Below are positions 13,562 to 20,209 of a stretch of DNA of 20,209 nucleotides, piece by piece. Position 1 is the first letter of the stretch, and each line of letters starts with the position of its first letter. The stretch lies in contig CAYHAL010000023.1 of NCBI GenBank assembly GCA_964354655.1, forward strand, positions 1 through 20,209, given 5' to 3'. The notes under the pieces were generated by a model. The model did no database searches. It was not told the DNA's origin and saw only the letters and a program-made list of their open reading frames with translations. The translations under genes were made by a program, and so were the position numbers. The DNA comes from E44-bin46 sp964354655. GTDB lineage: Bacteria > Chloroflexota > Dehalococcoidia > Dehalococcoidales > E44-bin46.

Positions 13562-14522
13562 TTCCTTCCAGCGTCCGATAAATTATTTGCGTATCTCGGT
13601 AACTGACCGCTGCAACCTACGCTGTATCTATTGCATGCCAGCCAAGGGTGTACGGCTGATGTCTCACCGGGATATTCTAACCTATGAGGAAATCTACACT
13701 ATAGTTCGGGCAGCCGCTGAGCTGGGTATAAATAAGGTGAGGCTTACTGGTGGCGAACCATTAGTGAGGTCAGGGCTGACTGAACTGGTAAAAATGTTGG
13801 CACAAATAGAGGCTATAGATGATATTTCCTTGACCACAAACGGTACATCACTTAGTCGTTATGCCGCTGAACTGAAACAAGCCGGCCTAAAGCGAGTTAA
13901 TATAAGCCTAGATACCCTTAAGTCGGGCAAATTTAAGTTAATTACTCGGGGTACTCTTAATCTTGATGATGTGCTGGAGGGCATTGAGGCGGCTAGGTCG
14001 GTTGGGCTTAATCCAGTCAAGCTTAATATGGTGGTTATGTCTGGCATTAATGACGATGAGCTGCTTGACTTTGCGGCTAAGACTATCAATGAAGAGTGGC
14101 ATGTGCGCTTTATTGAGTTTATGCCTATTAATAGCTCAGCCTCATATTTTGTCTCAGTTAGCGATATGAGGAGGCGCCTTGAGCTTTTGGGTCAATTAGA
14201 GCCTTGCTTACCCAGTGTCGGTAATGGACCGGCTAAGTATTTCCGTTTTCCTCACGCCAGGGGCACTATTGGTTTTATCACCCCGGTTAGTGAGCACTTC
14301 TGCTTTCATTGTAATCGGCTACGGCTTACCGCCGATGGTAGACTGCGCCTCTGTTTATTAGCTGATAATGAAGTAGACCTGAAGCTGCCCCTGCGTAGCG
14401 GCATACCTTCAGCTGGGCTGAAACAACTGATTGAGGCAGCAGTAGCTGATAAGCCGTTACGTCATCACCTGGCCGAGGGCTATGTGCCTAAAGACCGACC
14501 GTTCTCCCAAGTGGGGGGTTAA
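13545..14522 (+). CDS. moaA: GTP 3',8-cyclase, molybdenum cofactor biosynthesis
   Basis: A 325-residue radical SAM enzyme that, with MoaC, turns GTP into cyclic pyranopterin monophosphate. The N-terminal cluster ligands are C23, C27 and C30 (CNLRCIYC); RLTGGEP is the SAM-binding region; the second cluster ligands are in HFCFHCNRLRL followed by LCLL. The C terminus ends in the family's GG dipeptide (SQVGG), needed for activity. The ATG overlaps the end of rdgB by 17 bases, and the next gene carries MoaC, its pathway partner, 49 bases downstream. Confidence 0.96.
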   Translation: MTGLYDSFQRPINYLRISVTDRCNLRCIYCMPAKGVRLMSHRDILTYEEIYTIVRAAAELGINKVRLTGGEPLVRSGLTELVKMLAQIEAIDDISLTTNGTSLSRYAAELKQAGLKRVNISLDTLKSGKFKLITRGTLNLDDVLEGIEAARSVGLNPVKLNMVVMSGINDDELLDFAAKTINEEWHVRFIEFMPINSSASYFVSVSDMRRRLELLGQLEPCLPSVGNGPAKYFRFPHARGTIGFITPVSEHFCFHCNRLRLTADGRLRLCLLADNEVDLKLPLRSGIPSAGLKQLIEAAVADKPLRHHLAEGYVPKDRPFSQVGG

Positions 14523-14571
14523 GAGTTATTATCAGGGGTAGATTAAAGGGGTGAGGTTAAAAAGGTTAAAT

Positions 14572-15483
14572 ATGATTGAGATATACACCGATGGAGCATA
14601 CAATCCAGTTTTAGGTCAGGGTGGCTGGGGAGCCGTTGTCGTTGAAGACGGTCAAAAGCGTGTTTTCTCAGGCATGGCTAAGAGAACGACTAGCAATCGT
14701 ATGGAGATTACTGCTGCTCTAGAAGGTGTCTTGCGGATTCCACAGGGTTCGGAAGTGGCTATATATACCGATAGCCAGTATCTTTTTGGTTGTATGACTA
14801 AAGGATGGCAAAGGCGTGCCAATCGTGACCTTTGGGAGCAGCTAGACGAGGCTGTTAGCCAGCGAAAGGTGCGCTGGCAGTGGATTGACCAGAGTGCTAG
14901 GAATCCCTTCCACAAGGAAGCCCATGCCCTGGCTACCAATTTGGCGAGTCAAGCAGAAATGCCGGCGCCGGCAGAAAAACGTACCAGAGTCTCAGAAGTC
15001 CAAGTAGCGGGAAGGCTAACCCATGTCGATGAGTTAGGTCTACCTCGGATGGTGGATGTTACCGGGAAGCCTGATACCCAGCGTGAGGCAGTAGCCAAGT
15101 GCCGGGTCAGGATGAAGGCTTCTACCCTTGAGCGGTTAAAAGGGGGTTCGATGCCAAAGGGGGATGTTTTAGCTGTAGCTCGGTTAGCTGGTATTATGGC
15201 GGCCAAGCAAACACCGCATATAATACCCCTGTGCCATCCGGTTCTTATCGGAGATGTTAAGGTTGAGTTCAGCTTGGATGAAGAGAATAGCACCGTGGAA
15301 ATTACCACTGTGGTAAAAAGCATAGGTAAGACCGGGGTGGAGATGGAGGCGCTTACGGCTACCGCAGTTGCCGCCTTGACTATCTATGATATGTGTAAAG
15401 CAGTAGACCGGGGCATCCAGATTGAGAGCATTCGGCTAATCAGAAAAAGTGGTGGCAAAAGCGGGGTAATTGACCTTGAGTAG
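14572..15483 (+). CDS. moaC: RNase HI domain fused to cyclic pyranopterin monophosphate synthase (MoaC)
   Basis: A 303-residue fusion. Residues 1 to about 128 are RNase HI-like: D7, E45 and D67 match the first three catalytic carboxylates of E. coli RNase HI (D10, E48, D70), but the fourth (D134) is a histidine (H117, in HKEAHALA) and the usual GH before it is absent. After a linker (129-145) comes a complete MoaC (about 148-303): LTHVDELG, MVDVTGK, IIPLCHPVLIGDV, TGVEMEALTA and catalytic DMCKAVD (D273, K276). MoaC makes cPMP from the MoaA product. The ATG at 14572 has AAGG upstream; a GTG at 14551 is less likely. No SD precedes the internal ATG at 14959, so a true fusion is likely. Confidence 0.9.
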   Translation: MIEIYTDGAYNPVLGQGGWGAVVVEDGQKRVFSGMAKRTTSNRMEITAALEGVLRIPQGSEVAIYTDSQYLFGCMTKGWQRRANRDLWEQLDEAVSQRKVRWQWIDQSARNPFHKEAHALATNLASQAEMPAPAEKRTRVSEVQVAGRLTHVDELGLPRMVDVTGKPDTQREAVAKCRVRMKASTLERLKGGSMPKGDVLAVARLAGIMAAKQTPHIIPLCHPVLIGDVKVEFSLDEENSTVEITTVVKSIGKTGVEMEALTATAVAALTIYDMCKAVDRGIQIESIRLIRKSGGKSGVIDLE

Positions 15484-15504
15484 AATCAATTATTAGTGTA
15501 TACT
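15476..15504 (+). promoter_or_regulatory. Sigma-70-type promoter for dnaN
   Basis: TTGAGT (15476-15481) and TATACT (15499-15504) are exactly 17 bases apart, overlapping the stop of the moaC fusion gene. The predicted leader is about 30 bases with GGGGGTG before the ATG. Confidence 0.55.
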
Positions 15505-15524
15505 ATTCCACCATAGGAGTATAC
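15498..15524. promoter_or_regulatory. Inverted repeat over the dnaN promoter, possible operator
   Basis: GTATACT (15498-15504) and AGTATAC (15518-15524) form a 7-bp inverted repeat with a 13-base gap. The first arm covers the -10 box and the second lies just after the predicted transcription start, a position fit for repression. Inference only. Confidence 0.35.
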
Positions 15525-15540
15525 CTTTTGGGGGTGTATT

Positions 15541-16674
15541 ATGAGGTTAACATGTCTTCAGGAGAACCTAAACCGGGGGCTTAGTGTGGTGGGGAGGGCG
15601 GTAGCTACTAGACCAACCTTGCCTATAACCAATAACGTCTTCTTAGCTACAGACCAGTCTCGGCTTAAGCTGGCGGCTACCAATCTGGAGATGGCTATTA
15701 CCTGCTGGATTGGTGCCAAGGTAGAGGAGGAAGGGGCAATTACTGTTCCCGCCCGACTTATTACCGAGTTTATTAACTCCCTACCCAGCGATAAGGTTGG
15801 TATTAACCTCCCGCCACAGAGTAAGACCCTGGAGCTAAAGTGTGCCCGATTTGAGGCACGAATCAGTGGGGTTGATGCCAAGGATTTCCCGCCGATACCT
15901 AGGATTGAAGAGGGAGTTACCACTAAGGTTGAGGTAGAAGACCTTCGTCGGGGAATTACCCAGGTTGTCTTTGCTGCTGCCACCGAGGAGTCTCGCCCGG
16001 TACTTACTGGCGTTGATGCTGACTTTGATGGTGACCTAGTGACGCTGGCGGCGGCTGATGGCTTTAGGTTGGCAGTATATAAATTATCGCTTGCCACCCC
16101 GGTTAGCCAGAAGACCAAGGTCATCATTCCAGCCCGAACCCTGGCCGAGCTAAGTCGGCTTATGACTGACCATGAGGGACCGGTTGAGATGACGGTAAAT
16201 CCCAATAAGAGCCAGGCTCTATTCCGTCTCAAGAATGTTGAACTGGTATCTCAGCTGGTTCAGGGTACCTTCCCCAATTATGCCCAGCTTATTCCAAAGA
16301 GTTACAATACACGAGTAGTAGTTGATGTGGCTGAATTCTTGAGGGCGACCAAGACAGCCTCTATCTTTGCCCGTGATGGCAGTGGCATTGTCCGTTTGAT
16401 GATAGTCCCCGGTGGTGAGCTAACTCCAGGTAAGATGATTGTCTCTGCTCGCTCAGAAGAGATAGGCGACGATGTTGGTGAGATTGATGCTATTGTCGAT
16501 GGTGAAGAGGCAAAGATTGCCTTTAACGGTAAATATCTAACTGATGTCCTGAGTGTGCTTCGCGAGCCACAGGTAGCCTTGGAGACTACTAATCCGTCAA
16601 GCCCCGGTGTTATCCGCCCGGTAGGGGTGGATAACTACATCCACGTCGTCATGCCCATGTTTGTCCAGTGGTAA
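15541..16674 (+). CDS. dnaN: DNA polymerase III beta subunit (sliding clamp)
   Basis: A 377-residue beta clamp, the usual length, made of three similar domains (about 1-120, 125-245 and 250-377). Recognisable parts are TRPTLPITNNVFL (24-36), DAKDFPPIP in the first domain, ESRPVLTGV in the second, GTFPNYAQLIPKSY at the domain 2/3 border, and the C terminus HVVMPMFVQW, which takes part in the pocket that binds polymerase and other clamp partners. It is not next to dnaA, recF or gyrB here, so this is not the classical origin region. It has its own promoter. Confidence 0.96.
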   Translation: MRLTCLQENLNRGLSVVGRAVATRPTLPITNNVFLATDQSRLKLAATNLEMAITCWIGAKVEEEGAITVPARLITEFINSLPSDKVGINLPPQSKTLELKCARFEARISGVDAKDFPPIPRIEEGVTTKVEVEDLRRGITQVVFAAATEESRPVLTGVDADFDGDLVTLAAADGFRLAVYKLSLATPVSQKTKVIIPARTLAELSRLMTDHEGPVEMTVNPNKSQALFRLKNVELVSQLVQGTFPNYAQLIPKSYNTRVVVDVAEFLRATKTASIFARDGSGIVRLMIVPGGELTPGKMIVSARSEEIGDDVGEIDAIVDGEEAKIAFNGKYLTDVLSVLREPQVALETTNPSSPGVIRPVGVDNYIHVVMPMFVQW

Positions 16675-16748
16675 ATTAACCACAGGCTGAGGCAGAATAA
16701 TAAGGCAATGGCTATCGTTATCGACTGGCTGAAATCCCAGTTACTGTA

Positions 16749-16801
16749 AATTGACCCATATGTAGAAAATGGTTTATAATTTTACTGGAACAGGGTCAAT
16801 T
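16749..16801. promoter_or_regulatory. Inverted repeat flanking the purF promoter, possible purine operator
   Basis: AATTGACCC (16749-16757) and GGGTCAATT (16793-16801) are perfect 9-bp complements 35 bases apart. The left arm contains the -35 box and the right arm lies just downstream of the expected transcription start. A regulator could bind both arms, or the sites could be separate half-sites. Inference. Confidence 0.4.
16751..16780 (+). promoter_or_regulatory. Strong sigma-70-type promoter for purF
   Basis: TTGACC (16751-16756, five of six) and a perfect TATAAT (16775-16780) are 18 bases apart. Transcription would start near 16787, giving a leader of about 41 bases. Confidence 0.7.
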
Positions 16802-16827
16802 GAGGTGAATTTGAGAGGCAGTTGAAG

Positions 16828-18249
16828 TTGTACGAGTCTTGCGGCGTTTTCGGTGTTTATGCCCCTAACGAGGATGTAGCTCGACTTACCTTTTTCGGTT
16901 TATTTGCTCTTCAGCATCGCGGTCAAGAGAGTGCTGGTATCGCAACTACTGATGGCACAAGGCTCAGCGTTTATGCCAAGATGGGGTTAGTATCCCAGGT
17001 GTTTAGCGAGGATTCGTTAAGTCAGCTCACCGGGGATATTGCCATCGGTCATAACCGCTACTCCACTAGAGGTTCTAGTCGGCTACATAATGCCCAGCCT
17101 ATTGTAGTGGGCAAGGGCTCAAATACCCTCGCCATAGCCCATAACGGGAACATCATTAATGCTGAGCACCTTTATGCCGAACTCAGTGACCAGGGCTATA
17201 CTTTTAACACTTCCACCGATACCGAGGTTATTGCTAACCTTATTCTCTCTTCCCCTGAGAAAGAGTGGGTGGATAGGATAAAGTATGCCATGCATCGTCT
17301 TCAGGGGGCATATTCTCTAACAATTATGGCTAATCACACTTTGTTTGCTGTTCGTGACCCCTTTGGTGTGCGCCCATTGTGTCTGGGGACTATAGATGGC
17401 GGCTGGGTTGTAGCCTCAGAAACCTGTGCCCTTGACCATATTGGAGCCAGCTTTGTCAGAGAGATTGAGCCGGGGGAGATAGTTTCTATTGATGAAAACG
17501 GTGTTAATAGCTACTGGGAGGAGGCAGGCAGAAGGGCGCTTTGTATTTTTGAGTATATCTACTTTGCTCGCCCCGATAGCGTGATTAATGGGCGACTGCT
17601 CTATCCGGCACGACAGGCTATGGGAGTCGGTTTAGCTGAAGAATACCCGGTAGATGCCGATTTGGTTATGGGGGTGCCTGATTCAGCTACTGCAGCGGCT
17701 GCTGGTTATGCCTTCAGGTCAGGTATACCTTTGGGTGAGGGGTTAATTAAGAACCGCTATGTCGGGCGTACCTTTATTGAGCCTGACCAGCGAATCAGGG
17801 ACCTCGGTGTCAAACTAAAATTTAATCCCCTTCCTCAGATGCTGGGTGGCAAGCGGGTAGTAGTGATTGATGATAGCATTGTTCGTGGCACCACTACTCC
17901 CCAGGTAGTAAGGGTGCTGAAGAAGGCAGGGGCTAAAGAGGTGCATATGCGAATCTGCGCCCCACCCATCCGTTATCCCTGTTTCTTCGGTGTGGATATG
18001 GCTACCTACCGGGAGTTGATTGCCGCCCACAAGACTATACCCGAGGTTAGGGACTTTATCGGTGCTGATTCATTGGGCTATTTGAGCATTGACGGACTGA
18101 TTAAAGCTGTGGCTTTGCCTAGGGATATTTTTTGCCTGGCTTGTTTCACCGGTGACTACCCCATACCGGTTCAGCTTGAGATGGAAAAACTAGCGCTGGA
18201 GGCTACGCCGGCTGGTCAGCAAACACCCCTTGACATAGAGCAGCGCTGA
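16828..18249 (+). CDS. purF: Amidophosphoribosyltransferase
   Basis: PurF makes phosphoribosylamine from PRPP and glutamine, the first committed step of purine synthesis. From TTG at 16828 the protein has 473 residues. The nucleophile cysteine is C5 (ESCGVFG), after a very short propeptide-like stretch. The glutaminase half shows ALQHRGQESAG and GHNRYST; the transferase half has the PRPP loop VVVIDDSIVRGTTT. Cysteines in RRALC, RYPCFFG and FCLACF match the [4Fe-4S] ligands of the Bacillus-type enzyme. TTG at 16828 is nine bases after AGAGG; TTG at 16822 is also possible but is only three bases from it. purM follows after 65 bases. Confidence 0.95.
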   Translation: MYESCGVFGVYAPNEDVARLTFFGLFALQHRGQESAGIATTDGTRLSVYAKMGLVSQVFSEDSLSQLTGDIAIGHNRYSTRGSSRLHNAQPIVVGKGSNTLAIAHNGNIINAEHLYAELSDQGYTFNTSTDTEVIANLILSSPEKEWVDRIKYAMHRLQGAYSLTIMANHTLFAVRDPFGVRPLCLGTIDGGWVVASETCALDHIGASFVREIEPGEIVSIDENGVNSYWEEAGRRALCIFEYIYFARPDSVINGRLLYPARQAMGVGLAEEYPVDADLVMGVPDSATAAAAGYAFRSGIPLGEGLIKNRYVGRTFIEPDQRIRDLGVKLKFNPLPQMLGGKRVVVIDDSIVRGTTTPQVVRVLKKAGAKEVHMRICAPPIRYPCFFGVDMATYRELIAAHKTIPEVRDFIGADSLGYLSIDGLIKAVALPRDIFCLACFTGDYPIPVQLEMEKLALEATPAGQQTPLDIEQR

Positions 18250-18314
18250 AAATACACAGCTATTGATTATAGTCTTTAACACATTAATCCTTAACCTGCG
18301 TGGGAGGTAAGCCA

Positions 18315-19322
18315 ATTACTGAGAGTTACGCTGCGGCAGGCGTTAATATTGATGTTGCGGCTAAAGCCAAGGAGCTGATTGGTAGACATGCCCGTGCCAC
18401 CTACCGCCCTGAGGTGTTGAGTGGCGTTGGCTTCTTTGGCGGGCTTTTTGAATTTAAGGGGTTTAAGCAGCCAGTCCTGGTGTCTAGTGTTGATGGCGTT
18501 GGCACCAAGCTGAAGATTGCTACCGCTTTAGCCAAACACAATACTGTTGGCATTGATATCGTTAATCACTGTGTTAATGACATACTTACCTGCGGCGCTG
18601 AGCCGCTGTTTTTTTTAGACTACATTGCTATGGACAAGCTGGTGCCTGAGCAGGTAGAGGCTATTGCTCAGGGACTGGTTCAAGCTTGCCGTGAGGTTGG
18701 CTGTGCCCTTATCGGTGGCGAAACGGCAGAGATGCCCGGACTATACGCTGGGAAGGATTATGACCTGGTTGGTTTTATCATCGGTGTAGTGGAGAAGGAG
18801 AAGGTCATCATGGGGAAGACAATTGTGGTTGGTGATACCATTATTGGCTTACCCTCAAGCGGACTTCATACCAACGGTTATTCCCTGGTGCGTAAGATTT
18901 TTGGTGAGACCAGACAGGCATTGGACAAGTATTACCCTGAGCTGGACAGGACTCTGGGTGATGAGCTTCTGGAGCCCCACCGCTGCTACTATCACCAGTT
19001 AAAGCCACTACTGCCCCTGATTAAGGGGATGGCTCATATTACCGGGGGCGGCTTGCTTGATAATGTGCCGCGGGTTCTACCTAAGGGGGTGGCGGCAAAG
19101 TTTCGTACTCAGTCTTGGTCAATACCCTCTATTTTCCAGCTTATCCAGCAGCGGGGTAATGTAGCTCAAAGTGAGATGTACCGTGTCTTCAATATGGGCA
19201 TCGGTATGGTGGTTATCTGCTCCCCTGAAAATGTTGACCAGTTCACTAAAGCACTGCCTGAGGCTAAGATTATCGGCGAGGTGATAAAGCCGACAGGAAA
19301 GGCGAGGGTAGTTATTAAGTAA
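18315..19322 (+). CDS. purM: Phosphoribosylformylglycinamidine cyclo-ligase (AIR synthetase), with probable AUU start codon
   Basis: PurM closes the imidazole ring to form aminoimidazole ribotide in purine synthesis. From the ATT at 18315 the protein has 335 residues and starts T-E-S-Y-A-A-A-G-V right after the initiator, as PurM proteins usually do. GGAGG (18303-18307) is seven bases before the ATT. A GTG at 18300 is in frame, but the SD falls inside that reading and nothing SD-like precedes it, so AUU looks more likely; GTG cannot be ruled out. Motifs: DGVGTKLKIA (60-69), GGETAEMPG (134-142), SSGLHTNGYSLVR (181-193) and HITGGGLLDN (241-250). Confidence 0.94.
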   Translation: MTESYAAAGVNIDVAAKAKELIGRHARATYRPEVLSGVGFFGGLFEFKGFKQPVLVSSVDGVGTKLKIATALAKHNTVGIDIVNHCVNDILTCGAEPLFFLDYIAMDKLVPEQVEAIAQGLVQACREVGCALIGGETAEMPGLYAGKDYDLVGFIIGVVEKEKVIMGKTIVVGDTIIGLPSSGLHTNGYSLVRKIFGETRQALDKYYPELDRTLGDELLEPHRCYYHQLKPLLPLIKGMAHITGGGLLDNVPRVLPKGVAAKFRTQSWSIPSIFQLIQQRGNVAQSEMYRVFNMGIGMVVICSPENVDQFTKALPEAKIIGEVIKPTGKARVVIK

Positions 19323-19340
19323 AGTAGGATTGTTTTAATA

Positions 19341-19534
19341 ACCTATCCCCCTTAACCCCCTTCCCTTACTAAGGGAAGGGGGGAGTAGGTAAGAGAGGGG
19401 CAGAGCCCCTCTCTAGAATCTCCTCTGTTTTTGGTGGGAGAGGCATTAAATGGAGAGTCAAAGAGAGGCGGAGCCTCTCTTACATACCCAATCCCCCTCT
19501 CCTTTCAAGGAGAGGGGGATACAGGGGGTGAGGT
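19341..19534. repeat. Nested palindromic (MITE-like) element, full unit, between purM and the lipoprotein gene
   Basis: This has the same A-B-spacer-B'-A' order as 4528-4839 in the opposite orientation. Hairpin A is 19356-19382 (12-bp stem, loop ACT), B is 19392-19414 (10-bp stem, loop AGA), B' is 19461-19481 (9-bp stem, loop GGA) and A' is 19491-19520 (14-bp stem, loop TC). It starts CCTATCCCCCTTA and ends AGGGGGTGAGGT, as in the first unit. Its end gives a GAGGT that serves as ribosome-binding site for the next gene. The hairpins may also reduce purM read-through, but they lack T tracts. Confidence 0.8.
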
Positions 19535-19539
19535 CAAGG

Positions 19540-20046
19540 GTGAGAAAAGGGCTATGGTTAGCAGCCAGTTTATTAGCAGTGACAGCTCTTCTTATGGGTG
19601 GCTGCGCGGGGCATCCAAGAGGCATGAAGGATGTGAGGTGGCTCACTGAGGACGAGAAGAACCGGGTGATTGAAATAGCGCTCGGCACTCCTGAAGCAAG
19701 TAGGCACCTAAAAGAGTATAGTCCGCAATATGCGGCAAGTTTAGGTTGGGTAGCAATAGTTTGGGGGAATTCAGAGTATTCTGAGTGGCGGAGCTTTGAT
19801 TATGACATTGTGGAGACCGGAGTACCCAGGGGGACAGTGGAGATAACTCCAGAGGGGTCTTCAGAGAAGATCCGGGTTGAGGGTGTTCCGGAGTCGGCGG
19901 AATTCTATGCCTGGGTGGTCATCAATTTTGGGGAGCCACCGGCGTGGCAGGTATATGTGGCAGTTAACCCGGACACGGGAAAGGTAGCGCTGGTTGAAGA
20001 AAACCCATTTAGAACAGGACCACCTCCACCTGAAGAAGTAAAGTGA
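19540..20046 (+). CDS. Putative lipoprotein of unknown function
   Basis: From GTG at 19540 this is a 168-residue protein with a clear lipoprotein-type signal: R2-K3, a hydrophobic stretch at 4-19 and a lipobox-like LMGGC with C22 as the lipidated residue. The mature part has WLTEDEKNRVIEIAL followed by a beta-rich region ending VNPDTGKVALVEENP and a proline-rich tail (GPPPPEEV). I do not recognise a named family. An in-frame ATG at 19450 exists but lies within the palindromic element and would put about 30 unusual residues before the signal, so GTG is chosen; its SD (GAGGT) comes from the end of the repeat. It lies between purM and purH, probably in the same transcript. Confidence 0.75.
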   Translation: MRKGLWLAASLLAVTALLMGGCAGHPRGMKDVRWLTEDEKNRVIEIALGTPEASRHLKEYSPQYAASLGWVAIVWGNSEYSEWRSFDYDIVETGVPRGTVEITPEGSSEKIRVEGVPESAEFYAWVVINFGEPPAWQVYVAVNPDTGKVALVEENPFRTGPPPPEEVK

Positions 20047-20067
20047 CCTTAAAATTGGAGGTATTTT

Positions 20068-20209
20068 ATGCGAGCTATTATCAGTGTTTCTGACAAAGCG
20101 GGCGTAACTGATTTTGCTAAGGGATTAAGCCAGCTTGGGTTTGATGTCTTCTCTACCGGTGGCACTAAAAAGGCACTGGCAGCGGCTGGGGTGCCGGTGA
20201 AAAGCGTCT
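20068..20209 (+). CDS. purH: PurH (AICAR formyltransferase/IMP cyclohydrolase), N-terminal part, cut by window edge
   Basis: The 47 visible residues match the N-terminal IMP cyclohydrolase (MGS-like) domain: RAIISVSDKAGVTDFAKGL followed by FDVFSTGGTKKAL. PurH carries out the last two steps of IMP synthesis, in keeping with purF and purM upstream. TTGGAGGT precedes the ATG at 20068 by about five bases. The rest lies outside the window. Confidence 0.93.
   Translation, partial: MRAIISVSDKAGVTDFAKGLSQLGFDVFSTGGTKKALAAAGVPVKSV

Noticed and set aside
15558..16232. Long minus-strand reading frame opposite dnaN
   Set aside because: Shadow of the conserved beta clamp gene, with typical Ser/Val-rich antisense composition.
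19431..19649. Reading frame in another frame across the lipoprotein start
   Set aside because: It runs through the palindromic element and out of frame over the signal peptide; no family resemblance.

Overview
The window looks like chromosomal DNA of an uncultured Chloroflexota bacterium, most likely of the Dehalococcoidia. This is an inference from gene content: a Memo/AMMECR1 plus radical SAM cluster, a type V fructose-1,6-bisphosphate aldolase/phosphatase, a methyltransferase-type corrinoid protein beside a cobalamin adenosyltransferase, a zinc-binding L31 followed by DUF1385, a GYD-domain protein, and C-rich palindromic intergenic repeats. No rRNA or tRNA gene, CRISPR array, transposase or prophage gene is visible.

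Layout. (1) 1-4474, minus strand: the start of rarA (cut by the window edge), a lone GHKL-type ATPase gene in visibly AT-richer DNA, and a tight amrS-amrAB pair. (2) 4475-4918: a divergent intergenic region almost filled by a nested palindromic element. (3) 4919-8721, plus strand: a threonine/serine dehydratase, coaE, rplU-rpmA, a small unknown gene, rpmE with a terminator, and a DUF1385 membrane protein. (4) 8706-9856, minus strand: hisA and hisI, separated by half of the same palindromic element. (5) 10096-13561, plus strand: corrinoid protein, cobO, a frameshifted fbp gene, a GYD-domain gene, rdgB. (6) 13545-15483: moaA and an RNase HI-MoaC fusion. (7) 15541-20209: dnaN, then purF, purM, a lipoprotein and the start of purH, with a third copy of the palindromic element between purM and the lipoprotein gene.

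The clearest themes are four. First, three housekeeping genes (rplU, hisA, purM) appear to start at AUU or AUA codons, each with a strong, well-spaced Shine-Dalgarno sequence and a family-typical first residue; this would be unusual initiation codon use. Second, a family of nested palindromes (hairpin A - hairpin B - spacer - hairpin B' - hairpin A') sits in three gaps and appears to supply ribosome-binding sequence, and once the start codon, to adjoining genes. Third, a GHKL ATPase with a nuclease-like C-terminal pattern lies next to a second copy of the amrAB 3' end whose differences are all synonymous. Fourth, there is an RNase HI-MoaC fusion with an altered catalytic position and a single-base frameshift in an otherwise intact fbp gene.

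Functionally the window is mostly housekeeping: translation (L21, L27, L31), replication and repair (DnaN, RarA, RdgB), purine synthesis (PurF, PurM, PurH), histidine synthesis (HisA, HisI), CoA (CoaE), molybdopterin (MoaA, MoaC) and corrinoid C1 metabolism.
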